Below, in pieces: positions 37,770 to 50,135 of a stretch of DNA of 64,000 nt. The notes below the pieces were generated by a model, which worked only from the letters and a program-made list of their open reading frames with translations, had not been told where the DNA came from and made no database searches. A program made the translations under genes and the position numbers. Source of the stretch: Sipunculus nudus (taxonomy: Eukaryota; Annelida; Sipuncula; Golfingiida; Sipunculidae); assembly GCA_026874595.1 (NCBI GenBank), contig CM049312.1, positions 73,010,429-73,074,428 on the forward strand, written 5' to 3'. Positions within the stretch are counted from its first letter, which is position 1. Each line of letters begins with the position of its first letter.

Positions 37770-37784
37770 CGATCGATCGATCGT
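37689..37784. repeat. (CT)n then (GATC)n microsatellite
   Basis: CT repeats with a CGCTCGCT interruption are followed by about five GATC units. The Arg-Glu-rich frame on the minus strand is an artefact of this repeat. Confidence 0.95.
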
Positions 37785-37989
37785 GTTTTTTAATTTTATA
37801 ATAAAAGTAATTCTTGTAACATGAGAAACAATTTCCACAGCATAAATGAAAATTGAGAATGAGTGGAAAAGATTGTCTATGATTGCAAACATTTGAACAC
37901 CATAATTTGTGTGGAATTCATTAATTCGATCTTTTTTATCTTCAACTTGTTGCAAATGAAAGAATACAGTAACGAAACTTTATGTAAAT

Positions 37990-38151
37990 ATGTCACGCTA
38001 AGTAAAAGATAAAAAGTTAATAGTCACCTGAGGAATTTGAGTATATTATTCATAAAGTTCAGGGAAATGTAACTTTTTTTATTTTGAATTTTTGCTTTTA
38101 TTAAGACATATATATAATTTTATATGATGTAAATTATTTACATTTTATATG

Positions 38152-38189
<38 letters not shown>

Positions 38190-38398
38190 CATTTATTTCC
38201 TTATTTTAATTATGGTGTCCCAAAACCTATAATCTGCAGCTCCTCCAAAGTCACTTTTATAATCCATTTATTATTTTAATCAGCAATATAATATATGCAA
38301 ATTCGATATAACAGTATAGGAGATAGGAGATTTTTAGGGAAATTCACCACCATGCAGGGGCCTTCCCCTTTTGCATATTCAAGTTTTGCTAGTATGCA

Positions 38399-38429
<31 letters not shown>

Positions 38430-39587
38430 TCATGACCTCGCTATAGGACCCCCCCCCCCCCCCGTTCTTGTGATCTCTAGTTTGACGAAGATCTACACCA
38501 GTAACCAAACCTTCTGAAGCCAGCTGATAGGAATTATATAAAAAAAGAAGTTACATATGAATTATTATGTAGTTTTAAAAACTATCAGTCGGATATTTTG
38601 TGATACGAATAAAGAGATGGAATGTGTTTCGATGTCCTGCTGTTTCTTAATAAATCATGTAATTTTAACAAGACGATGTTGTTTCTTGAATGCAGCTGGG
38701 ACAGAGGGTTTAATTTTTACAGGATGAACTTCACAAAATGTGTATGGGTCTTTTTTTGTGATCTATAAAGAGATTTTTTCCTTAGGAAACAGAAGTTTAT
38801 TCTATAAACGGCTTTTAAATATGTGAATAAAATGACCCGAATGATCCTGACCAGTAGAATTTTGTACCATATTAAATAAATAAAAGTTTAATTATTTGTG
38901 ATGTAGCAAGAAAACAACGATATTAAATATAGCCTAAGTATCCGAGTAAGACAAAAATATTAAAGAAGATACATATTTGATTTATTTCATTGATTTATCT
39001 GTTTGGTTTAAACATGTATTCAATATTTCGACCTGTCTGCATAATTGCCTTTGAAACAACGATCATATGATGCACGATGAACCCAAGATTGAATTAAGCG
39101 CTAATCATGTGTGTGTGTGACTGCACCCTGCGCCTTCGCAATAGACCCCGTGGATCCTATAATATTATAGGGTCTGGAATCCTATAATATTATAGGGCAT
39201 GGGATGCTCGTACAAGATCACCCGGCGCCCTCCTATTAGCCCTCCCCGAAAATATTATCACTCCCGCCCTGGGCATGGGATACTGGTACCAGATTGACCA
39301 GCTGTGGGTTACGGCAGCTGATACACCCTTGCTTAATAAGCTACCACCAGATGCGACCTGCTGCAGCGAGAGCGTTCTGCTGACGCAACTGACCACCGGT
39401 CATACCACCCACACTAAACGGTTCTTCATAGCGACCGCGCAGTGCTCTCGTGAGCTGCGGTAATCAGATACGATAAGCTCGAGCGCGTCAATGCATCTCC
39501 ATGTGACAGCGAGTACGAAAACTAACAGGCCATCCGCGCAAGTCCGAAATGCAATAAATCCGAACGCGATTAATAGGGTGTTAACTG
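37990..39587 (-). repeat. Inverted duplication, right arm, outer block
   Basis: Reverse-complement partner of 24,318-25,420. It includes about 0.5 kb not present in the left arm (38.24-38.84 kb), which holds two poly-C tracts (38,399-38,416 and 38,448-38,463). The outer edge reads CGCGATTAATAGGGTGTTAA on the plus strand, where homology to the left arm stops sharply. Confidence 0.85.
39156..39197. repeat. Paired TATAATATTATA palindromes, right arm
   Basis: CCTATAATATTATAGGG occurs at 39,156-39,172 and again at 39,181-39,197. These are the counterparts of the pair at 24,690-24,732 and are better conserved than much of the surrounding arm. Confidence 0.85.
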
Positions 39588-41129
39588 ACAACTCCAGTTG
39601 GTCTTATGGTTTTCTATAATGTTAGGAAGCGACATCTATGATGAACAGAAGTTCTTAATATATATTTTTGAAACATATTATTGTCTAATTTTATTTCAAT
39701 GCTAAGCAATTATTTTAATGGATTTTTATTTAGGGTGCTCTTACAACAATATGGGTCATATTCGAATATAAATTATTTGTCTGCTATATTTTTTTCTTAT
39801 AGATTTAAGTTAATTTTTCTGCTGATTAAGGAATCGGTAACATAGTTATTTGCTATAAATTTATTTAGTTTATGGAGGAACACATAATCAGTATCACCTG
39901 AAGGAGACACATATCAAATTGACCGTGGCAAAGATTATTTGTTCATGCGTTTCCAGTTGCTGATAATTTTAATAAATGGTCATATTTATTTTACACAAAT
40001 GTAAAGTGACCATCTGTTACTCAGGTATCGCATCCGAATATCCGAATTGAGCATTCTTTGTTCGAACAGTAATATCTCGTCTAATTCCCCAATAATAATC
40101 TTTGTTGCGGTAAGGATTAATTGATTCTTGTAACCGCCCGAAATATAGGCGCTCCAAAACATTATGTAATAAAGCGATAAAAGTCGCTTCTAAATAGATA
40201 CCTATTCTTTGCCGGACCATCGATAATAGAAAGAGCTTTTACATTTATCCATAGCTGGATTCAGAAATATTAATCAATTCAATATCTCGCTTAAGTTTGA
40301 TTTCAAGCAAAATCCATGCGTATTTAGTGAGATAAGCGCCGTGATGACTTACCAAAAATCTGATGGATTTTTCTTTAACTTTTTTTATGAATAAAAAGCA
40401 ATACAGTTTCTCACCTGAATTAAATTCTCAGCAAAAATTCACGCATATTCAATAAGGTCAGAAATCACAAGATTTGCGACGGGCGTATTATTCACCATTT
40501 ACGGCGCTCTTGTTCACCTTTTTGTACTCTGCTTTCTTTGCTTAACATTGTTACCTCTAGTGTGAATAAAGCCGAAGCTCTAATGAGTAGGTTCAGGTGC
40601 TGGTGTAAGTGACTGAACAATAAGTGATTAGACAGCCATTAAGTACCATCACTGTTAATAACCATTATGTATTACTCGAAGAAAAGATAACATTGTCGAT
40701 AATTGGATTACATAATATGGGTATTAATAAAAAATCTCCATTTTTTTTTGTTAAACAAATTGACAATTGACACATTTTCATAATAAAAAAAATATTCTAA
40801 AAAGACCAAAAACAGATAGACCCTATCACTGTGACAGTAAAATGCGAGGCCTGATAAATAAATGCAAATAGGGAGTTGTTTCTCAAGGCGCCTGGGTAAG
40901 CTGTGGCCTTTTCTTGGCTAGCTGTGTTTTAATTGCTTTCCCTCTTTCACTCATTTTGTTCAAATATCATTTTATTTTTTACTAATACATGGTATATGAC
41001 ATTATAAGAAACAGGTAAAGAAACTGTTTACAAGTCACCGTCTACACTTTAATTCTGCGTGAGAAACTACTGAGGTAAGGCAATAATCATAGGAAGCCAA
41101 AATTAAAGCAATTGTATATTTCAGGGATG
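39588..41129. other. Gene-free stretch
   Basis: No supported feature is seen. The minus-strand frame at 40,017-40,220 has no recognisable domain. Confidence 0.45.
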
Positions 41130-41540
41130 TCAAAACCATGGTTGGCTTTTTATTCGCGAGGATTTCAATTTCGCGAAATTCGCGAATGTGAAAAACTCGC
41201 AAATATAAAACCCTCGGGAATAAAATGCCCCAATCATCCGAGATGAACAAGAGGTGATGATGCATCTGCAAAAACAGATAGATCATCACAAATCTGGAAA
41301 CAACGTAATCAGAAAACTAATCTGTGAGGGTATCGAAACGCGTTAATCACACGAGATATATCGACTAGGACACAGGTCATAAGTTAATGAATGAACCAGA
41401 AATAGGTGAGATATTTTAGAATTTGTTCTTAATTAAAATTAATAAAAATACTGCTGTTCTTATATTGTATAGGTTCTCGTTCAATCGCGAAAATAAAATC
41501 CTCGCAAAATGCTAAAATGAAGACCTTGCAAAATTTCTGC
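41130..41540. repeat. TTCGCGA-motif dispersed repeat, copy 2
   Basis: The left part has TTATTCGCGAGGATTTCAAT, TTCGCGAAATTCGCGAATG and CTCGGGAAT words. The right part (41,470-41,540) has ATCGCGAAAATAAAATCCTCGC. The two ends are inverted relative to each other, as in a MITE. Related copies are at 26,770 and 58,155. Confidence 0.5.
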
Positions 41541-43293
41541 CTTGCCCATAAAAAGAATATGGCCCGACCATAGTATATTTGATTTGCAAGGCATAGATAC
41601 TAAGAAAATTGCTAGTAATCTGGAAATAGAATAATATAGAGTTAAGATCGATAACGGTGTCGGGCTATGCGTGCTCTGCTGTTTTCTTCCCCTATAATTC
41701 TGCATGCGAGGGCTATGTAGATAGTTACTAGCAATCCAGGTACACTTGTTTACCTGTGCCAAGGTGTTGTGCATCCTCCGTACTCCTTTTTTCATGTCTG
41801 CTATGTCAAAATAATCCATGTGTTGCAATATAATTATTTGTTCACTTATACTAATGTTAAATTTTGGTTTTAAGTGATTATGCGACCAGGCATTATCACA
41901 TTCTTTTGAGTAATTATCAATGATAACAATGAAAATATTCCACTTTTTGTTAACTTGTTGTGTTTTATCAGAACTTGCATATGACTATATATTCCTTTAT
42001 CTATTTATTATTATTATCTATTTTCATATAACAATCGATATTTTTGATTATTATTATTAGTTTATTATTATTATTTTATTATTATTATTTTTATTATTAT
42101 TATTAGTAGTAGTAGTAGTAGTAGTAGCAGTAGTAGTTTGTAATAGTTGGATCAAGAATAAAATGTCCAGCCTTATTTATAGGAACTTATATCTGAACAC
42201 AGGCAAAAGCGTTTAACTCTGCCATTGCAAAACCTGTCTAATCCAAAATGTCTAATTAATTTAAATGACTCTTTTTCTTTACTTATTATCCAGTTCTATA
42301 CATTCTATTATACAGTATAGAGATGCCTATACGATGCAGAAGTGTTCTATATACTCCCATTTTATCAGGAATGTCCGCAATCAAACCTTGTATATTGTGT
42401 TGTGCTGAAGGTCTTGTGCGTGGATGACGTGCCATTATACAAATCAATAGTTTGTGACTGAAGAATGTTGTACTTCTAGTATTTGTTATGATATTGTGTA
42501 AAATGTAGAGTATATCAATGGATTAAATTAAGATATAGTAGTTGTATAATAGAGTGTTTCATGCCTTTGTCCTGTCTCAGCTCCAGCTAAATAAAACACG
42601 ACTTTTCTTAACTTCATTAAATTTGTTACTATTTGTTGTTTCCTTATATGTAGTTTGGCCCTACTCACATAGCAATATCCTCCCTACCCATAGAATTTAT
42701 TAGTTTATTACCCTTCCTCTTTATTCCACTATTTAACGTTTTGCACAAGATGCTTCCTTGAAGGTTTATAATTTTAAAGGAATAAAGTCCTGTCTGTATA
42801 GTATTCATATAAAAATTATGTTTTCCTGTAACTGTAAAAAAAAAATAAATAAATCATCCAACAATAAAGTCGAGTGAACGATAAGCTTTTAACATATTTG
42901 AAAGGTTCTGCACCCACTGTAACCAGTATTTTATGTCTCATATAAGGGAACGCATATCATGGAGAGGTTGTTTTCATTTGGTAGTATTATATCTAAAAAA
43001 ACCATTCAGTTACACTAAAATTCACAGATATACGATGTTTTCGTGAAATGTAAGGTCATATACTACATGTTAAAATAAAAGCTTCCCGAGTCATACCGTC
43101 TCTTGGCATAATTAAAAAAAAATAAAACAAAAAGAATTAAGGAGACATATATTTATAATCAGGAGATAAATCCATCAACCGTTTCTATCTATATGTATTG
43201 GCAATTCAAACACACTCACTTCCAGTAGAGTCATTCTTTCAGAAGGAAATTACGCGGAAAGGCAGAAAGAAAAATTTATGATATATTATATAG

Positions 43294-43332
<39 letters not shown>

Positions 43333-43639
43333 TATTAAATAGTATAATAAAATAATATTAATAGAAAAAATAATAATAATAATACATATAATATTTTCTG
43401 TACTAAAAATCGCTAGCAGCTGCTTTTAGACTTCAAAAGCGCCTTACATGAACCATGAATAAAATATTGATTATATGAAAGGAATCTAAGTGTCTAACGT
43501 CTGGTTTATAATAAAGCAACAGTTCAATTGATTCTGTAATTGCAAGTTTATTAAATGAGTATATATTAATGGAGAAGACTTGCCATTTAAGAGTTTATCC
43601 TCATCGACGCTAACTATTAATTTATCCAATGTTTTTCAG

Positions 43640-43710
<71 letters not shown>

Positions 43711-44500
43711 AAGAAAGAAAGACAGATAGATAGATAGTTATAATAAAATAAACTTTATACGCGCATTTGAGGTGATAAGATTGCACAGAATACGATTTAT
43801 CGGTTAAGAACGCATCGCCATTTGGTAATGTGGAAAATATGTTAATTAAAATAATCATGTACCTTAATAGAACTTTGCATATGTACATAAGGAAAATGAT
43901 AGAGATAGTTTTAACGTTCATATTCAAACGCTAGAGGAGATTAATCGTATAAGCTTAGTCCTGAGGGCAGAATTAGCACAGAAATATATGCCATATTAAA
44001 ATGAAAACCTTTTTTTTATATGATCAGACACCAGGTAGTTAGTTTATTTGGACACGGCGTCTCATCATAGAAGGCCTTTATCCAAGGGCTGCAATATTCA
44101 GAAAAACAATATTTGGCTCGGCAGCAAAATATTTGACCAATTTTTCTGAGATAATTGATATCAGCAGGATAACAACAATAAACTTTGTAAACAAGGTTAA
44201 CACACACAAAAATTGATAAACCTTGTCTGGGCATAATATTTAAAGGTGCATCAAAATCAATATGACACTATTACTTTCAATTGTTTGCCATAGGTCAACC
44301 GTGTATTTCTATTTCATCGCGTCTTCAGATTAATATTTAGAATTTCACGTATGAAGGTTTAATTTAAGTTAATGAAATATTATACATTATGCTCAATGCT
44401 TCTAAGATTAACAGTTGGACCGGTCTAGTAGCATCAAAATGAATTCATCTCGAGGAATTGAGATGGTATTTAACATTATATTCTACTGTAATTATACACA

Positions 44501-44539
<39 letters not shown>

Positions 44540-44951
44540 GTATTATAAGGTATTTCATGACTAATATGAATTGTTGAATATTGAATATATTAACTGGAAG
44601 GTTTAACAACTAATTTTTTCTATTGACCATATAAGGCCCACTTAATTGCATCTCTGGATGATGCATTTCCTTGCTAAGGTATCTCAGTAAAGATACTTTC
44701 AACAAATCATTCACTTTAAGAGGCATATAATTTTAATAAGTGTCATGTATTATCATGTGAGTAAATTTTAGATGAATATTTGTCTCCCAGGTTTCCAAAT
44801 AACGCTAATATTATCTTTAGAGCTCCCGTGCCTTTGCATATTTTTAATATTTTTATCAAGTTAATATAAAGCTTAGATCTATCCCTTTGATGGTAACTTA
44901 GATTATTGTTCATTCCATGCCCATTTTCCGCATTGTTACAGGGCTTTCATA

Positions 44952-45007
<56 letters not shown>

Positions 45008-46105
45008 CGTTTTGATATTTATTTGAATGAAAAAAAGCCGAGTGACTGTGGAATTTCTCATCTTGCATTTAATAGATGCAACATATACAGCAGTGCATAC
45101 TCTACCCTACTTTAATTACTAGGCCAATAACGAGGTTTATATTAAATAGGGATATTATATCGTTTAAAAAACGAATAATGACAATTTATCCAAAGAAACC
45201 TTTATTTTCTGGTTTAGTGGTGGATATAAAAAATAATGTGTAGTCACATACTTTCGACATTTACCCATACTTATTGTAGAGGTTCAGACATATAACAAAG
45301 TTAGTAAAGTGATTAAATGGTATTGTTTAGGAATATGCTATGTTTGACAGATGAATGTTCTCTTTTTCAATGAACAGTTTCACAATACACTGTTATGGTG
45401 TATATCCCTAATATGGCCATAATGACTCATTTGATCCTTGCAATATCGGTGCTTTGAATTACTCTAATTATACTAAGGTCATAATTTTATAAATGTTGTT
45501 GAAAAGTGACATTTTACCGTTGTTTTATAGGTAGTTTTAAATAAATGTTATTCCATTGCAACTCCTACAACTAGAGATAAACTAATTCTTCATATCGATT
45601 AACACAGAAACATAAAATATGCGCTATACTCATATCTGCAGTCCATGTGTACGCCTTTTATGCTTTCATTCATTTCATCGGCTAAAGATAACAAAAAAAC
45701 AAGCTTTTTGATCAAGTTTTCTCTACATATTTGTCTGAATTTAATATGACATATATTTTAAGTTTGCCAAAACGAGATTCAAAAGGTAACATTAAGCTTC
45801 ATTGTATCTTGTCTACCCGCGCATTCATAACCAGATATTAAGCCTGACGGTAAAGGTGTTAAAATGCCGATTTATCTTCAGCTGTTGAGTGTATTTTCTG
45901 CTGGATTTATGTATGGTTAACACGTTGAGTTCAGCAGCGTTATTTCTTCAATGTTTGAAAACCTTATTTTTAAGCAACCTAGCCACATGGTGCTTACATA
46001 AATACACCTAGGTATTTCTATACTTAAGTGTGTTACGTTGTTTTCATAATGTTAATAAAAATGTGTATTCATCTTCTTTGATCAAAGGATACAAACACTT
46101 TCCTT

Positions 46106-46176
<71 letters not shown>

Positions 46177-46990
46177 TTACTGTCAGAGAATAGTTTATTT
46201 GACTTTATATGACTTTAAATTATGTCAAAATTATATATAGTTTCATAGAATGCTATTCAATCACTGTCAAACAGAATTTAACTTTGCATTTATATTAATG
46301 TTGTACGTATGAAGAAGAAATAAACCACTGGTTAATATTAACCGTCAGGGAATAATTTACATCACTTCAACATGTGATGAATTTTTCTTATGTCTTTATG
46401 TTATAGTATATACAAGTGTATAATTAGTCTCTGGCATTTTAAATATCGCATCCGTATCTAGATAATGTAATTGAATTCAGGTGGCATGTGCATACCAAGG
46501 ACACGCATATGCATTATCTAGCGAATGATTTCAAAGACAAAAGGGCCAGAAACAATGAGATCATTTCCACCTAATGGGTCTGTAAATCCCTATTTTTTAT
46601 GTGGTTTTAAAAGCAAACAATTTGACTGAATATCCTATAATTGTTTCTACAATTTAAAATGACAACCTGTTACGTAGTTTTCCAAATGCATTATCAATTT
46701 TCATTTAGGGGCTGTGCTTTTGTCCGAAAAATCAATAAGTGCCTCGGGAATTTATTTTTATTTCGATTTGTTAGGTTTACATAAAGTTAAAAGCTTTCCT
46801 CTTATGGATCAAACACATCAATTTACCGCTTTTTCAGAAAGTTTCGGTTTTTTTATGATTTCCATCTAACAGCATATTGTGTTGAAAATAGGGAATAAAT
46901 CACATAAATATAATCCCAACAGACGTTTAGGCAAATGCTATAAGGATATAGAAGGCATACATTTTTATTTTTTATGCAGGAAAACGTATT
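41541..46990. other. Gene-free stretch with microsatellites
   Basis: No supported exon is seen. Simple repeats include TTA/TAG triplets (about 42,040-42,135), (TA)n at 43,299-43,329, 43,645-43,672, 44,956-45,005 and 46,110-46,177, a compound TA-GA-GAAA-GATA run (43,645-43,738) and (ATT)n (44,503-44,540). Confidence 0.55.
43645..43738. repeat. Compound microsatellite TA-GA-GAAA-GATA
   Basis: Four simple-repeat motifs follow one another without spacers: (TA)n, (GA)n, (GAAA)n, then (GATA)n. Confidence 0.9.
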
Positions 46991-47024
46991 TTCTTGGTGC
47001 CTTTGATAAGATGTGGAGTTGTTA

Positions 47025-47235
47025 AAATAGCATACCTAAATTCGGGGCAGGTTATTTTAAATCCTTATCGTAGAACAGTCATACATACCCTGTGCCGTCA
47101 GAAAAAAACATGGCTTCACTGTTTTTCGATTAGCATTGTGGGTAAGAACAAAGTGGATTTAATTTTCCGAAAGGCACAGTACCAAACATATCTCTGTCAC
47201 CCATGAGTTTTTTCGTCTGGGGAAAATAGCCAAAA
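47025..47235 (+). repeat. Local direct duplication, unit 1
   Basis: This segment matches 47,690-47,905 over about 200 bp, with shared words GGCAGGTWRTTTT, CATACCCTGTGC, TATCTCTGTCACCCA and GGGAAAATAGCCAAA. The frames of the two units also resemble each other (LCHP-ending peptides), but neither has a recognised domain. It is probably part of a dispersed repeat. Confidence 0.7.
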
Positions 47236-47689
47236 AAAAATGTTCCTTGCTCTTGCAGTTTAAATCAATTACATATGACCAATGTGTCATTGAAATAATC
47301 TATATCTTATTAACTCACTGCAATGATAGAGTTCAGCCACTGCCACTCTTCACTAATAATATGAAAGGACAGTTCACACTTCGAAGAAGAAAATAACTTA
47401 CCATCACTGCAATAATGACCCAGGTTCTACATTGCACCATTACTCAACAAAAGCATCCAGACAAGAATGCACCCTTAAAACACCAAAATACCGTCCTAAG
47501 AATGGCTACACTAGCAGTAAAATTACTTAACTCCTATTGATGTCTTCCTTTACATTGATTTGTGAGTAATACTGTACCTTTGTGTTTCCAGATTTAATAT
47601 TTCCTCACAGGTTGTTATTTAATTGTTTTTTTTTTTTCATAATCTATTGTATCCATAGCCGTTACGTTTCACAAGAGATGCTGTTAGAA

Positions 47690-47905
47690 AAACATGACCT
47701 TCTCAATTCGCGGCAGGTAGTTTTGAATCCTGATCATAGTACAGTCAAACATACCCTGTGCTGCAGAAAAAACATGACCTTCACTGGTTTTCGATTACCA
47801 TTGTGGGTGGAAACAAAATTGATTGAATTTTTTCGGATGGGACAGTACCATACCTATCTCTGTCACCCAAGAGTTTTTCGTCTAGGGAAAATAGCCAAAG
47901 GAATG
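47690..47905 (+). repeat. Local direct duplication, unit 2
   Basis: Second copy of the 47,025-47,235 unit, about 665 bp downstream. Confidence 0.7.
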
Positions 47906-47929
47906 TTAGAATGTTAGAATATTCTAGCC

Positions 47930-48300
47930 TTATTGATACTATTGTGCCCTGTCTGACTGTTGTCTGGGTGCTCAAATCATGTTCTTGACCCATCGCAGAA
48001 TATTGCTGACTTTGATCATATTTTAGGTGTCCAAGGATGTTTACTTAGACCTCCCTGAATCTAAGCCTAATAGATACAATTTGTGTCTATCTGACTGTCT
48101 TGGTGCCCAAAATCATGTTTTCGGCCCGTTGATTGAAAAACAAAACAAGTCACAGTGACCTATTGTCAGATTTTTTTATGAGACTTGCCTAGGATCTCCA
48201 GTTTGAAGTCTCTAGGTCTAACGGTTACGATTTTCACCCCAACTAATGGACAGACGAACGACAGACAAAGAGTGACGCTATAGCTCAGAAAACTTAAAAT
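47930..48300. repeat. Dispersed-repeat-like tail
   Basis: CTGACTGT...TTGGTGCCCAAAATCATG recurs with a similar phrase about 165 bp upstream. The segment ends ACGAACGACAGACAAAGAGTGACGCTATAGC, split here across words typical of tails of bivalve dispersed repeats. No coding content. Confidence 0.4.
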
Positions 48301-49330
48301 CAGATGACCTTATAAAAGTGTTTTATCGGTAGTCTGACGGCATGACTCTACTCTATTTCTATCAATATCTATACCTCTATCCAATAATAATACTGATATC
48401 ATAGCAGTTTTCTACAGAAACGTTTGTTTAAATACAACATTCCTCTTGAGCCATGTATATGTGTCAAGTTCGGGGAAAGTTTAGAGTATAAAAAACAGAG
48501 CGAGAAGTCACTTGTTATTTTTTTTATTATTAAGCCGTTTCTGCTTTTGTTGAGTCAATTTTCAAATCGTTTGATATATTACCTTTTTCTATATGAAAAA
48601 AGTATTAGCTGTGCAATAACGATATGGCTTATCACAGCAAAAAATTATTTGTAAACTTTACGTACATGGTTTCTTTATGAAAATAATTATAGCTATGTTT
48701 TACGGCTGATAGTATTTTCAGGCCTTGTATAAGGAATTCCTGATCATGAAAATAAAGTTACAAGATATATGGCAGTAACAGGTGTTAATGGAATGGAAGT
48801 CGTTTATCTGCTGCTGGATTTCAATGAGTTGTTTTCTTTTTAAATAAAAGGTATTCTGTTTATTCATTTCCGCACTGCTCTCTAAGGCTTTAAAGGGTAC
48901 CAGAAGAAGAAAAGAAGAAGTAAGTAATTGTTATAATATAACAATTGTAATGAAATGTTTGTTATATAAATTGAATTTTATACAGACGTAATTGCGTCAT
49001 CACTGTTATTGGCCTTTAGATGCTGCGACATCAAGAAGGAAAGGACCGTTCAGGAATAATTCTTTTTTTCCTTATCGTAGTCACCTGTTGTCTGGTTCAA
49101 AAGTTAAACATATTCTCCGGATGATGGCGTAGGAAGCAGTCCATTATTCTGCATACTTCGTGTTAAGGTTTCTGTGATAGTAATACTTGACCTTTGTTTC
49201 CGATATTTAATAACTATTTGAACTTCTGTCATAGTAATACTGAACCTATGTTCACAATATTTAATACATGTGAGAACTAAAGTAAAAAGGATTTTTTACA
49301 TGTACATGTATGAATACGACGTATTGCATT
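48301..49330. other. Gene-free stretch
   Basis: Nothing supported is seen beyond ordinary AT-rich sequence. Confidence 0.45.
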
Positions 49331-49334
49331 TCTC

Positions 49335-49630
49335 TTAAAAGAAACATGTTGATTGTCATTTGCGTTACATTTAGAATTATAATTAGAACTTAGGTTTCAT
49401 GAATGTAATGTGTGCTTATTTATATTTTATTTTATTCCATGTGAAGCATTGTCCTTTTAACTTGTAAGTACTTGATTTAACCAATAATAAGTTTTAAAAG
49501 AGATGTGTTGATTTTGATTAATTTACATTCACAATTATATTTGGAACTGAGGTTTCATGAATGTTTATTGTGTTTTTTATATTTGTATTCATTATGATGC
49601 ATTGTCCTTTTAAACTGTTAGTACAATCTC
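49335..49630 (+). repeat. Tandem duplication, two ~150 bp units
   Basis: Unit 1 (about 49,335-49,475) and unit 2 (about 49,495-49,630) share AAAAGAAACATGTTGATT/AAAAGAGATGTGTTGATT, GTTTCATGAATGT and GCATTGTCCTTTTAA in order. Confidence 0.75.
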
Positions 49631-50135
49631 TTCCCCATATTGAGGTTCTTTGAAATTAGATTGTGTGTTAGAATATTTATTTATGCACTGATATTTTAAA
49701 TTCTTATATCATATAACGGCAGTGTATACATAAGATAAATAGGAGGTATGGGCTTAACAGGGTTATAGTATCGTTGAAATTATGTTAAATGAAAGCCATC
49801 AATGCATATTTATACACAATAATAATTGTATGCCTTTATGGTGAGAAAACTCAAGTGTCATATATACTGTTGGTATTTTGTTTTGTTAGCTTTATTTCAA
49901 TAGTATATAAATTCCCCAGACTCTTGTCTGATCTTAAGGGTATATAACGATCAGTCGCACAATATAATACAAAAAAATTGTTATGTTTGTTTTATATATA
50001 TATATATATTTATATTATTAATACATTAACAAATTTATTCATTGTACATGTCTTAATTTAATGTTTCGGTATAAATATAAATATAATCGTGGTAAACATA
50101 AATTAACAATATGGTATGTTTTTGTGTATTACAGG

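Noticed and set aside
37629-37955. Arg-Glu-rich minus-strand frame
   Set aside because: It is a translation of a (CT)n/(GATC)n repeat.
24318-39587. Polinton/Maverick transposon with long TIRs
   Set aside because: Size and inverted ends would fit, but no polymerase B, integrase, protease or capsid-like frame is seen between the arms, and the ends are not the usual Polinton type.
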